The notes under the pieces were generated by a model. That model was not told where the DNA came from. It saw nothing but the letters and a program-made list of their open reading frames with translations, and searched no databases. Below are positions 26,562 to 34,923 of a stretch of 64,000 nt of DNA, in pieces (the stretch's first letter is position 1; every line of letters begins with the position of its first letter). A program made the translations under genes and the position numbers. Origin of the DNA: Salinibacillus aidingensis (GTDB lineage: Bacteria > Bacillota > Bacilli > Bacillales > Alkalibacillaceae); assembly GCF_039522525.1 (NCBI RefSeq), contig NZ_BAAADO010000002.1, positions 186,001 to 250,000 of the forward strand, read 5' to 3'.

Positions 26562-26591
26562 TTCCCTCTCCTTTCCATATAAAATATAGTC

Positions 26592-27968
26592 CTACCGATT
26601 TATGGACTGTAAACCGAGCTGTTTGGCAGGGTGATGCTCCGGTAAATGGGCATAGCCCTTTCCAAACATATTTTCACGCAATGTGTTTCCTTCGTATTCC
26701 GTTCGATAAATGCCTCTTCTTTGTAATTCAGGTACAACATAATCAACAAATTCCTGAAGGGTACCTGGTGAATAAGTTTGCGCGATATTAAAGCCATCTA
26801 CATCACCGTCGAACGCCCACTGTTCCATTTTGTCTGCAATCTGTTCAGGCGTACCAATAAACTTCACCGTCCCATTTCCTAAACCATGATTTTTAACGGC
26901 TTCCCGTAACGTCCATTTCTTATTCGGGTCTTTTGCATACATGTCCAGATTCCCCTGCACCGCATCGGTTTCCATATCCTCTATATACTGGTCCGGATCG
27001 TATTTGGAAAAATCAATCCCGGTATGGCCGGATAAGAGGGCAGCAGTACCTTCATAGCTAACATGGTTCGTCAGGTCCTCAAGTTTCGCATACGCCTCTT
27101 CCTCTGTGGAACCAACGATGGGTAAGATCATTGGGAAAATCAGTACCTCATCCGGATTACGTCCCTGAAGTTCTGTTCTTCTTCGTATATCAGCCGAATA
27201 TTCCTTTAAAGCATCTAATGAATGATTTTTGGTAAACACGGCCTCTGCATGTTTGGCGGCAAAATCTCTTCCTCTTGGAGAAGCGCCTGCCTGAAATAAT
27301 ACGGGTGTGCGTTGCGGCGATGGCTCGACCAAGTGAGGGCCCGGGACATTAAAGAACTCTCCTTCATGGTTGATTAAATGCACCTTTTTAGAATCAGCAA
27401 ACGAATCATTCTCTCTGTCATAAATCACACTGTCCCTCTCCCAGCTGTGCTCCCACAATTTATAAACAACCTCCAGAAACTCATCGGCACGATCATATCT
27501 AAGATTCTTAGGCAGACGCCCCGAAAGCCCCAAATTGACAGCCTCACTCTCCAGATAAGAGGTGACGACATTCCAAGCAATCCGCCCCTTCGTTAAGTGA
27601 TCCAACGTTGACAACTGTCTCGCCAACGAATAGGGCTGTGCATATGTGGCGGATATAGTAGGAGCAAATCCAAGATTATCTGTCACGGACGCCATGGCTG
27701 AAATAGGAATAAGCGGATCATGGGCCGGGAGCTGAACTGCCCCGCGGGTCGCCGCACTGTGTGAGTTTTCATAAACGCTGTAAGTTCCAAGCACATCGGC
27801 AATAAAAAGAGCATCAAACTTTCCCCGCTCTAATGTTTGCGCCACCTCTATCCAATAATCCAGACGATTATGCTCGGTCCCTTTGTCCTTTTCATGTTTC
27901 CATAAACCGGTTGAATGAGGGGACGGCGAATTTTGTATAAAACCATTTAAATGAATCTGCTTACCCAT
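26592..27968 (-). CDS. LLM-class flavin-dependent monooxygenase, NtaA/SnaA/DszA type
   Basis: A 458-residue luciferase-like monooxygenase of the nitrilotriacetate monooxygenase component A subgroup, which includes sulfur-compound oxidases. Features: MGKQIHLNGF at the N-terminus, the ERGKFDALFIADVLG strand (about 50), GRIAWNVVTSYLESEAVNLG (about 130) and FQAGASPRGRDFAA (about 230). It uses reduced FMN and O2 to oxidise its substrate, often cleaving C-S or C-N bonds. The flavin reductase it needs is not encoded nearby. Position behind a SAM riboswitch points to a sulfur substrate. Confidence 0.9.
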   Translation of the reverse strand: MGKQIHLNGFIQNSPSPHSTGLWKHEKDKGTEHNRLDYWIEVAQTLERGKFDALFIADVLGTYSVYENSHSAATRGAVQLPAHDPLIPISAMASVTDNLGFAPTISATYAQPYSLARQLSTLDHLTKGRIAWNVVTSYLESEAVNLGLSGRLPKNLRYDRADEFLEVVYKLWEHSWERDSVIYDRENDSFADSKKVHLINHEGEFFNVPGPHLVEPSPQRTPVLFQAGASPRGRDFAAKHAEAVFTKNHSLDALKEYSADIRRRTELQGRNPDEVLIFPMILPIVGSTEEEAYAKLEDLTNHVSYEGTAALLSGHTGIDFSKYDPDQYIEDMETDAVQGNLDMYAKDPNKKWTLREAVKNHGLGNGTVKFIGTPEQIADKMEQWAFDGDVDGFNIAQTYSPGTLQEFVDYVVPELQRRGIYRTEYEGNTLRENMFGKGYAHLPEHHPAKQLGLQSINR

Positions 27969-28213
27969 ACATCATGCTCCTTTTTGAGAGATTTTTTATA
28001 CTTTAAAACGACTGCCAAGAAGACTTACCCGGCGCAGTAGATGAGATTTTTATGTTCTAGTCTGACGGAAGCCGATGATGCTGCAGACCGTGCTGGACAC
28101 GGGACATAGCCATTATGATGCGATAAACGTTCAACTCCGGCTTGCCGTTTTCAAAAGGCCCGGCAATCGTAAAAGGTTCACACTAGCTGAATTCTTTAAG
28201 GATGGTCCATTCG
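27969..28213 (-). other. Gap between CMD and monooxygenase genes with a coding remnant
   Basis: About 245 bases without an intact gene. The minus strand of 28050-28170 reads PGPFENGKPELNVYRIIMAM, then SRVQHGLQHHRLPSD before a stop, the likely tail of a lost gene. No convincing terminator separates the two flanking genes. Confidence 0.4.
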
Positions 28214-28882
28214 TCAGCCTCTGTCATAAGCATTCAAGGCATTTACACTGTGGGCAATGGCAGAACCAGCCTTTAAAGCAACCGCAACAAAGATCGCTTC
28301 CGAGATTTCCTCCAAATCAGCACCTGCCTTCTTCGCATTTTGGGTGTGAAGGTCAATGCAATACGCACAGCCTGTCGTGTGGGCTGAGGCAACCGCAATG
28401 AGTTCCTTTTCTTTCTCGGTCAATTCCTTGGTTTTAATGGCTTGCTGGTCAAAATCCAAAAAACTCTTGAATGTATCCCCGCTCAGTTCAGCAAACTCCT
28501 TCAAACGATTGAAATAGGAGGCCTTATATAGCTCCTCATCCCCAGCTCCATCAAAGGCATTCAAAGCATTCACCCCATGAGCTGCCGCAGAACCTGCCTT
28601 CAAAGCAGTCGAAACAAAAATAGCTTCTGAAACCTCTTCCTTTGATGCTTCCTGTTTTTTTGCATTTCCAACATGAAGTTCAATGCAATATGGGCATCCA
28701 GTTACATGGGCGACACCAACAGCAATCAACTCTTTTAATTTCACGGATAATTTCCCGGGGGCCAGTGCCTGATTGTTAAACGCAAAAAACTTTTCAAATG
28801 CTTCTGGTGCATGTTCTTTCAATTCTGTAATCCGGCTAAAGTAGGACTTCTGGTATAAGCTATCTGTTTTTGTTGTGGTCAT
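28214..28882 (-). CDS. Two-domain carboxymuconolactone decarboxylase/AhpD-like protein
   Basis: A 222-residue protein made of two tandem CMD-family domains of about 105 residues. Each has a CxxC redox motif with the family histidine: GCPYCIELH (about 60) and GCAYCIDLH (about 172). The internal duplication is clear (both repeat LKELIAV/EKELIAV and SEAIFV.ALKAGSA.AH.VNALNA). AhpD-like proteins reduce peroxides or take part in thiol redox relay. It is the first gene after the SAM riboswitch and may protect the flavin monooxygenase or process a thiol product. Confidence 0.9.
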   Translation of the reverse strand: MTTTKTDSLYQKSYFSRITELKEHAPEAFEKFFAFNNQALAPGKLSVKLKELIAVGVAHVTGCPYCIELHVGNAKKQEASKEEVSEAIFVSTALKAGSAAAHGVNALNAFDGAGDEELYKASYFNRLKEFAELSGDTFKSFLDFDQQAIKTKELTEKEKELIAVASAHTTGCAYCIDLHTQNAKKAGADLEEISEAIFVAVALKAGSAIAHSVNALNAYDRG

Positions 28883-29021
28883 TAAAATCTCTCCCTTTTG
28901 ATTCGTTTTAAAATTCAGTTTCCGCTATTGCCATTCACATAAATCGATACTGTTCACATAGGTTTACTTGGTTTAATGCAAATAATAGCCCATGAATGTT
29001 CTCCACCCCTTCTTTTTGGGA

Positions 29022-29056
29022 ATTAAAAAAACCTCTGCCGATGAGGTAGAGGTTTT
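29022..29056 (-). terminator. Riboswitch expression-platform terminator
   Basis: AACCTCTACC pairs with GGCAGAGGTT on the minus strand, followed by seven T. Its left side includes CTCATC, which can instead pair with GATGAG at the 3' edge of the aptamer, giving the expected terminator/antiterminator switch. Confidence 0.88.
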
Positions 29057-29070
29057 AAAAACAACATCAT

Positions 29071-29174
29071 CTCATCTTTCAAGCAAATGCTTGCTGGAAT
29101 TAGCACCTTGTTACATGCGTAACGGTTGCTGCGGGATCAACGGACCAGTTTCCTCCCCCGACTCTGGATAAGAG
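29071..29174 (-). ncRNA. SAM riboswitch (S-box, SAM-I)
   Basis: The minus strand carries the full S-box core: CTCTTATCCAGAG at the 5' end, GGGGGAGG, CTGGTCC, GATCCCGCAGCAACC, AAGGTGCTAATTCCAGC and the closing GAAAGATGAG. P1 is formed by CTTATC with GATGAG. An intrinsic terminator follows at once. High SAM should therefore switch off the downstream CMD, monooxygenase and symporter genes. This places the cluster in methionine/cysteine (sulfur) supply. Confidence 0.96.
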
Positions 29175-29274
29175 ATTCATATTTAATTTTAAATTGAATT
29201 GTTCACATCATATCGGTTATATATTAAATCTGTCAAGTGGGAATGTTTTTATTTTTCTGAAATAGGACTTTTTG

Positions 29275-29371
29275 GGGGGACGGAGGGACAGGTTCCTCGT
29301 CCCTGGGGGGTGCCTCCCTGGGGTGGTGCCTGTCACCACCCGAATAATATTGTTTCACAGAATGTTTCACA
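29275..29371. repeat. REP-B plus inverted partial REP-A
   Basis: GGGACGGAGGGACAGGTTCC with CTCGTCCC (REP-B) is followed by GGTGGTGCCTGTCACCACCC and then ATTGTTTCACAGAATGTTTC, the reverse complement of the REP-A 3' half. This copy therefore lies in the opposite orientation to those at 3.3 and 23.4 kb. Confidence 0.8.
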
Positions 29372-29689
29372 ATTAGAGGATAAGACATTTTGGATTAATA
29401 ACATATCTATCAAAATTAATAATTAAATATAAAAAAACAAGGCTTGTAGCAATCCCCCCACAAGCCCACATCCTGTCCACCTGTTCCCCCGTCCCTATAT
29501 TGTCGTCACATCCTGGATATGAAGTATTTTAATAATCTGAATATAGGGTTGTTTGATACCTATGATATATAAAATTTTCTGGTATAGGAAGTGGTTTTAT
29601 CAACCTGATACGATTATCTTTTGGAAGGGTATTAAGCTCTTAGTTTGGTTTGTTTTGTAGTTGGTTTGATGCTATGTATTACAGGGGGA
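29372..29689. other. Intergenic region with repeat-like scraps
   Basis: No gene. A short GC-rich stretch with CTGTCC, CTGTTCC and CCGTCCC units at 29476-29503 is related to the other palindromic repeats. Confidence 0.4.
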
Positions 29690-30074
29690 CTATCACAGAT
29701 ATAATTTCGTCTGATTCTCAGATTCACTGCTTAACACTCTATTCTCAATCGCAATCAAATGATCATCAAAAAGAATCAATAAATCTAACCGCCGATGGTC
29801 CCTCAACTGGTATTCTCTAAAAAGTTGAACATTTTTTATCCCGGAAATAGTTTTTCCCGAAATCCACTTATATAGTTGGGCAAGTGCCTCGTGACCTATG
29901 CCTTTGATTTCGGGATTTAATATAAATTGCTAATCAGGTTTTCATCATAGGCTCTATTTGTAACGGAAAGGAAGGTTGGCGTCTGTTCAGAATATGCTTG
30001 CTTGATTTCGTCTGCTTTCCGGACCAATGACCTTAATTGATCAGTGTATGAGATACTTTTATTAAGGTTCATAT
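29690..30074 (-). pseudogene. Inverted 5' half of a PD-(D/E)XK nuclease gene
   Basis: From ATG 30072 the minus strand encodes MNLNKSISYTDQLRSLVRKA, then FLSVTNRAYDENLISN, a small frameshifting deletion, then NPEIKGIGHEALAQLYKW and finally RRLDLLILFDDHLIAIENRV. The D...ExR/K region matches the N-terminal nuclease core of PDDEXK_4-type proteins. The rest of the same protein is found on the opposite strand immediately to the right, so this half has been inverted. It is not functional. Confidence 0.65.
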
Positions 30075-30088
30075 CTTGTAACTCATAG

Positions 30089-30855
30089 ATAGATCATGAA
30101 GATTTGGAAATGCTTTTTTCATATATTCCTAATCGGCACTATATCTTCCTTACAAGACAAGGGGAACGGGCCGCTTCTCATTATTTCAAATCTTTAAGTT
30201 ATCGTGAATTAATCAGGATATTAAAGCAGGTGGACCTGGAAAATACAGAAGAGAAAGAGCGGTTTTTGTACCAGGAGTTTCTCACGCATTTGGAGGGGTA
30301 TATTGTGGATAATACAGAAAAACAGTAGGAACTAAGCCGGTTGTATTTGAAGCATCATGATATGATTGATGAAATGGAAAAGGCCTATGAAAACCAAAAA
30401 CAAAACTTCCTGAAAAATTTAGAAAATCTGCTGAAAGAGTATTGGGAGACGGGAAAATGGGTATATGATTTTTCGGTTAAGCGCGGCTATCAGCAAATTC
30501 GTTTTTATGAGTGGAAGCATTTAACTCCAGACGTTCATGTTGAGTTACATGTACACAAAGAAAGTATATCCAGCAAAATCAAATTGTAGTGATGATTGAT
30601 ATAGAAGGATTGGGAAGAAACGAACTATTGCATGCCGCGAGAAAAATGATAGACAGTGATTTAAAAGAAGAGATGAGTAACAGGAATATGGACTGGAAGG
30701 TTCTGAAACGCCCAGCTGCACTGGTAGAGAAGATAAATAAATCTGAAGAGGACATTTTTTGGGATGCACATTCTCTGGCGGATTTAGTTAAGGAAATTGT
30801 TGAGGATTTTAATGTTGTATTAGAATCTTTTAATCGTCTGCTAAAAGAGAGGTAA
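30089..30855 (+). pseudogene. 3' half of the same PD-(D/E)XK nuclease gene
   Basis: Plus-strand reading gives DLEMLFSYIPNRHYIFLTRQ (the strand after the PDDEXK core), SYRELIRILKQVDLENTEEK, then after a stop codon LYLKHHDMIDEMEKAYENQK and, after a frameshift, a C-terminal section ending in FNVVLESFNRLLKER. There is no start codon in a sensible place. It completes the N-terminal half found inverted at 29690-30074. Confidence 0.65.
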
Positions 30856-31035
30856 TACCTGCGCTTTCCAGAAATGGTCATTCTCACAACCCCTAATAGG
30901 TAGGCTAAAGTGTGACATCACGACATGATGTTAGGGCGATATCTATGGATAAAACGATTGAATCGGATTATACAAACGGAATTTATCTGCACTTTTCTTT
31001 ACAGTAAAATATAAAACACAAACAGAGGGAGAAAT

Positions 31036-31563
31036 ATGTTGAACTTCATTTACATAATCATCGCTATATTTATTACGGTTTTCCTAATTTTCCTTTTCTT
31101 TTCTTATAGAAGTGAGAGTAAAGGAGATCAAGAGCATCCTCTTTTAATTGCTCTTTTTGTTTCCACAGTATTCGGGCTATTAGTTTCAGTCATTATTTCG
31201 ATTTGTATATTAGCTTTAACGGGTTCATTAAACTTGATAAATGAATTTCTAAACTTATCCTTAAATCAGAAACAGATCATTTATTTAATGTTATGGTACT
31301 TAGTTTTCAGTTTTTTCCTTGAGGCAAATTTAACCAGGATTTTATTATCCTTCTTTGGCTATTCGAAAATTTCATACTTCGTGAGTGTGAGTATACTTAG
31401 AATTTTATATTTGCTGGCTGTTGGATATTTATTATCTATTGACCTTGATACGAACATTACAATTGCTATAAGCTTTGCGCTATTTCTGTATTTAATTGAT
31501 TTATTGGTTCTGCACTATAGAATAGCAGTGTGTAAAGGTGGGTTATATTCTGCTATGATTTGA
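31036..31563 (+). CDS. Hypothetical integral membrane protein
   Basis: A 175-residue protein with five predicted membrane spans, rich in Ile, Leu and Phe. It starts at MLNFIYIIIAIFITVFLIFL with a GAGGGAG ribosome binding site. I do not recognise the family. A partial copy of its 3' end and downstream DNA is present at 16795-16969. It stands alone on the plus strand among gene debris. Confidence 0.6.
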   Translation: MLNFIYIIIAIFITVFLIFLFFSYRSESKGDQEHPLLIALFVSTVFGLLVSVIISICILALTGSLNLINEFLNLSLNQKQIIYLMLWYLVFSFFLEANLTRILLSFFGYSKISYFVSVSILRILYLLAVGYLLSIDLDTNITIAISFALFLYLIDLLVLHYRIAVCKGGLYSAMI

Positions 31564-31694
31564 ATTTATTCCCCTCCTCCCTTTCTACAACGTGAGCTTT
31601 CTAAATCTATTAAAAAAGGCCTTACAAACGAATAATAACCTTTGTTCTATCATAAAGTAAAATAACTCATTATGTAATAAAGGGAACTGATTGA

Positions 31695-31862
31695 ATGTCT
31701 TACATTAAAAAATATATTGCAAACCGCTACATCAATCCAAAACCAAACCGGAACAGATACTTTAATGGTTTCCATATTCAAAAACAAAAACGCATAGCTA
31801 GGCCATTTTCTTCTTTTTATCCTGAACCAGAAAAAATACAAAAAAAATCCACCGATCGATAA
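31695..31862 (+). CDS. Possible small basic protein
   Basis: A 55-codon frame starting MSYIKKYIANRYINPKPNRN, rich in Lys, Arg and Asn, with no membrane span. An imperfect AT-rich hairpin with a T tract follows. The ribosome binding site is weak (AAGGGA) and no family is recognised, so this may be a chance frame. Confidence 0.3.
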   Translation: MSYIKKYIANRYINPKPNRNRYFNGFHIQKQKRIARPFSSFYPEPEKIQKKSTDR

Positions 31863-31967
31863 ATCAGCGGAATTTTTCTTTATATCTTAGGTTATATAAT
31901 TCATTAATGGTTCTTGCCTTCTTATCTTTATGAGAGTTCTTGCTAAACCCATACGCTGGCAGTCCCA

Positions 31968-32163
31968 AAAGTTTTGACCTTGCAACAATTTACCGGTGCC
32001 ATTGAAATTGGTCGCCATCCTGGGTTATTACCCTTTACATTTCTTACTCCTAAAAAGTATTTGGAGGAGTAAGGACTCCTTGACCTGGTTAAGAGACAAT
32101 ATATTTAAAAAAACGTATCCCGTAAATCATTATATTTTGATTTACGGGATTTATTGCTAAAGC
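31968..32163. repeat. Duplicated segment (copy 1) with terminator
   Basis: About 195 bases that recur at 50184-50397 (shared CAGTCCCAAAAGTT, GGTGCCATTGAAATTGGTCG, CCTGGTTAAG and the terminal hairpin). Copy 2 keeps a longer open plus-strand frame (ITGAIEIGRHPGLLPLTF), so both look like 3' ends of one unidentified gene plus its terminator. Confidence 0.7.
32106..32150 (-). terminator. Terminator of the uxu operon
   Basis: ATCCCGTAAATCA and TGATTTACGGGAT are perfect 13-base arms; on the minus strand a run of seven T follows. It ends the long operon read from 43.2 kb. Confidence 0.8.
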
Positions 32164-32218
32164 AATCAGGCCCGTGCATATCGAGTATTGCCAGGTATTG
32201 AACCAAGAATATTAGAGG

Positions 32219-32253
32219 CTGGGGCAATTTACCTGTCCTCTATGTCCCACCCC
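32219..32253. repeat. REP-C repeat
   Basis: GGGGCAATTTACCTGTCC followed by TCTATGTCCC. Related units lie at 50600-50632 and 57966-57996. Short palindromic repeat of the GGGACA...TGTCCC class. Confidence 0.55.
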
Positions 32254-32273
32254 TAAATCAGAATTCTCTTAGC

Positions 32274-32924
32274 TTATTTTGAATTCCTTACCTGAGCAAC
32301 CTTCTCCACATATCTCTCAGCTAAATTTTGCAGTGCTTTCCAATCCCCTTGTTCAATTAATGTTTTATTGACAAGAGAACCGCCGATCCCTGCTGCAACT
32401 GCTCCCGCATGTATAAAAGCACCTAAATTATCTAAATTCACTCCACCAGTGGGCATCATCGGAACTTGGCTAATAGGTCCTTTAACATCTTTAAAGAATT
32501 GAGGACCAACAACGGTAGCCGGAAATACTTTTACCATATCAGCACCCCATTGATAGGCTTGATGGATTTCAGTAGGAGTAAACACCCCAGGAATCATTAA
32601 GATGCCTTGATTCTTTGTATATTCTATTGTCTCTCGATCTAAGATAGGAGCAAAAATAAAATCAGAACCAGCCTCAATAGCTTCTTTTGCTTGTTCCTTA
32701 TTTAAAACCGTTCCGGCTCCAATTAGAATTTTGTTCCCATGAACCTGTTTTAGCTCACGAATCATTGCAGATGAATTATCTGAATCCATAGTAATTTCGA
32801 TACCAGAAACTCCACCGTCCACAAAAGCTTGGACGAGTGGGGGGACCTTTTCAGGATCTACTTTTCGTATAACCGCTACAATACCCGACGTTAATAATCT
32901 ATTTAAAGATGCTTGATTACTCAT
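32274..32924 (-). CDS. kdgA: 2-keto-3-deoxy-6-phosphogluconate aldolase
   Basis: A 216-residue class I KDPG/KHG aldolase. GIVAVIRKV at the N-terminus, EITMDSDNS, the GAGTVLNKEQA strand, the Schiff-base lysine in GADMVKVFPA (about 135) and PTGGVNLDN are all typical. It splits 2-keto-3-deoxy-6-phosphogluconate into pyruvate and glyceraldehyde 3-phosphate, the last step of hexuronate degradation. It is the last gene of the operon. Confidence 0.95.
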   Translation of the reverse strand: MSNQASLNRLLTSGIVAVIRKVDPEKVPPLVQAFVDGGVSGIEITMDSDNSSAMIRELKQVHGNKILIGAGTVLNKEQAKEAIEAGSDFIFAPILDRETIEYTKNQGILMIPGVFTPTEIHQAYQWGADMVKVFPATVVGPQFFKDVKGPISQVPMMPTGGVNLDNLGAFIHAGAVAAGIGGSLVNKTLIEQGDWKALQNLAERYVEKVAQVRNSK

Positions 32925-32959
32925 TATGGTCTCCTTTCCAATACCTTGTCTACAGCCAT

Positions 32960-33808
32960 TTAGACACCAGAGTAGGCCATAAACCCACCATCTACCGGTA
33001 CAGTGACGCCTGTTACAAATCCAGACATGTTTTCATCCACTAACCAAAGCAAAGTTCCGAGTAAATCTTCAGGCTTACCGAATCGTTGTTGTGGTGTATG
33101 ACTAATAATTTTATTGGATCGTTCAGTTAAAGAACCATCTTCGTTTAGTAATAGATTACGGTTTTGATCCGTTAAGAAAAACCCTGGTGCAATCGCATTC
33201 ACACGAATACCAACGTCCGCCATGTGAACAGCCAACCATTGAGTAAAGTTGTCAATTCCCGCTTTTGCTGCACTATATGCTGGTACCTTGGTCATCGGAG
33301 ACGGTGCACTCATCGATGACATATTAATAATGGTTGCGCCCTTACGATTGGCCATTTTTTTCAAAAAGACTTGAGTAGGAATAAAGGTCCCGACTAAATT
33401 CAAATTGAAAACAAATTGAAAGCCTTCTGTTGTCATATCGAAAAACGTAGATATATCTTTATTTCTTAAATCCTCTGGCTTTAAGGTTTCATTTGTAGTC
33501 GTTCCATCAGGATGATTTCCGCCTGCCCCATTAATCAAAATATCACAGATACCTAACTTTTCTGTAATGATTTCTTCTGCCTTACGAACACTTTCAATAT
33601 CTAGAACATCGCAGGATATAGCTAAGGCTTCTCCTCCAGATTCCTTGATATCTTGTTCTACCTTTTTACCAGATTCTATAGTACGGTTTAAAATTGCAAC
33701 TTTTGCTCCTTGGCGGCCAAGCTCACGAGCCATAGCCCCACAAAGCACCCCACTTCCTCCTGTAATAACAGCTACTTTTCCTTCTAAATTTTCATTTAGC
33801 TTTAGCAA
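32960..33808 (-). CDS. uxuB: SDR-type D-mannonate oxidoreductase (fructuronate reductase)
   Basis: A 282-residue short-chain dehydrogenase. NAD(P) motif TGGSGVLCGAMA (about 17-28), NGAGG (about 93), and catalytic Ser plus YSAAKAG (about 178) are present. It corresponds in size and position to B. subtilis YjmF, which interconverts D-fructuronate and D-mannonate. It lies two bases downstream of uxuA. The unrelated long-chain E. coli UxuB does the same job. Confidence 0.9.
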   Translation of the reverse strand: MLKLNENLEGKVAVITGGSGVLCGAMARELGRQGAKVAILNRTIESGKKVEQDIKESGGEALAISCDVLDIESVRKAEEIITEKLGICDILINGAGGNHPDGTTTNETLKPEDLRNKDISTFFDMTTEGFQFVFNLNLVGTFIPTQVFLKKMANRKGATIINMSSMSAPSPMTKVPAYSAAKAGIDNFTQWLAVHMADVGIRVNAIAPGFFLTDQNRNLLLNEDGSLTERSNKIISHTPQQRFGKPEDLLGTLLWLVDENMSGFVTGVTVPVDGGFMAYSGV

Positions 33809-33810
33809 AA

Positions 33811-34884
33811 TTATTCTCCTTTTTCTTTTAGTCGCTCAAGGGAATCCCATATTCCCCATAAATACATAACCCCTAGTGCACGGTCATACAGTCCATAACC
33901 TGGTCGGCATTCTTCTCCCCAAATGTGTCTGCCATGGTCAGGTCTTGCATAACCCGTAAACCCTACTTCGTGATAGGCTTTAACGATTTCGTATACATCA
34001 ACTGACCCATCCTGAGTACGGTGGGAAGTCTCAATAAAGTCACCGGTTTCATATCTTTTTAGATTTCGAATATGGGCAAAAGGAATTCGATCGGCAAACT
34101 CTCTTACCATTTCCGCTACATCATTTTCAGGATTAGCTCCTAATGAACCACTACAAAGGGTAATACCATTATAAGGATCATCTACAAGCTTTAAAAATCT
34201 TTCTAGGCTTTGTTTATTAGTAATAATACGTGGTAATCCAAACACAGACCAAGGCGGATCGTCCGGATGAATACCCATTTTGATGTCATTTTCCTTTGCG
34301 ACTGGGATGACCTTTTCTAGAAAATATTGAAGATTCTCCCATAAATCCTCTTCCGTTACGTTCTTATATTTTTCAAATAAATTCGCTAAATGAGCGAGTC
34401 TTTCTGGTTCCCATCCTGGCATCGTATACGCCGAGTTTTTCGAAATGGTGTCGACCAATTCCATCGGATCAATGTCCTTCAATTTGTCGTTTTCAAAAAA
34501 TAGAGCGGTTGAGCCATCTTCCATTTCCTTAAATAAATCGGTACGCGTCCAGTCAAACACCGGCATAAAGTTATAGCAAATCACCTTCACGCCAACCTTG
34601 CCCAACTTTTTAATCGTTTTAATGTAATTCTCAATGTATTGGTCACGTGTAGGAAGTCCAAGCTTAATGTCCTCGTGAACATTAACACTTTCTACCACAT
34701 CGATATTTAATCCGTGTCGATCGGCTTGTTCTTTGACTTCCAAAATTTTATCCATTGGCCATTCATCACCGGCTGGGACGTCATGTAAGGACCAAACAAC
34801 CCCTTCAACACCCGGAACTTGTTTAATATGCTCCAATGGGACACGGTCATTATCTTCCCCGAACCATCGCATCGTCATTTTCAT
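33811..34884 (-). CDS. uxuA: Mannonate dehydratase
   Basis: About 357 residues of the UxuA family. The N-terminal MRWFGEDNDRVPLEHIKQVP, VVWSLHDVPAGDEW, CYNFMPVFDWTRTDL (about 110), and GIHPDDPPW (about 200) are diagnostic; several of the His/Cys/Asp residues bind the Fe/Mn ion. It dehydrates D-mannonate to 2-keto-3-deoxygluconate. ATG 34884 is chosen because GGGAGGT lies seven bases upstream; the frame continues to 34914 without an RBS. Confidence 0.95.
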   Translation of the reverse strand: MKMTMRWFGEDNDRVPLEHIKQVPGVEGVVWSLHDVPAGDEWPMDKILEVKEQADRHGLNIDVVESVNVHEDIKLGLPTRDQYIENYIKTIKKLGKVGVKVICYNFMPVFDWTRTDLFKEMEDGSTALFFENDKLKDIDPMELVDTISKNSAYTMPGWEPERLAHLANLFEKYKNVTEEDLWENLQYFLEKVIPVAKENDIKMGIHPDDPPWSVFGLPRIITNKQSLERFLKLVDDPYNGITLCSGSLGANPENDVAEMVREFADRIPFAHIRNLKRYETGDFIETSHRTQDGSVDVYEIVKAYHEVGFTGYARPDHGRHIWGEECRPGYGLYDRALGVMYLWGIWDSLERLKEKGE

Positions 34885-34923
34885 AGAATTTACCTCCCTA
34901 TTGCCTCGTCTCACAAATCAATT

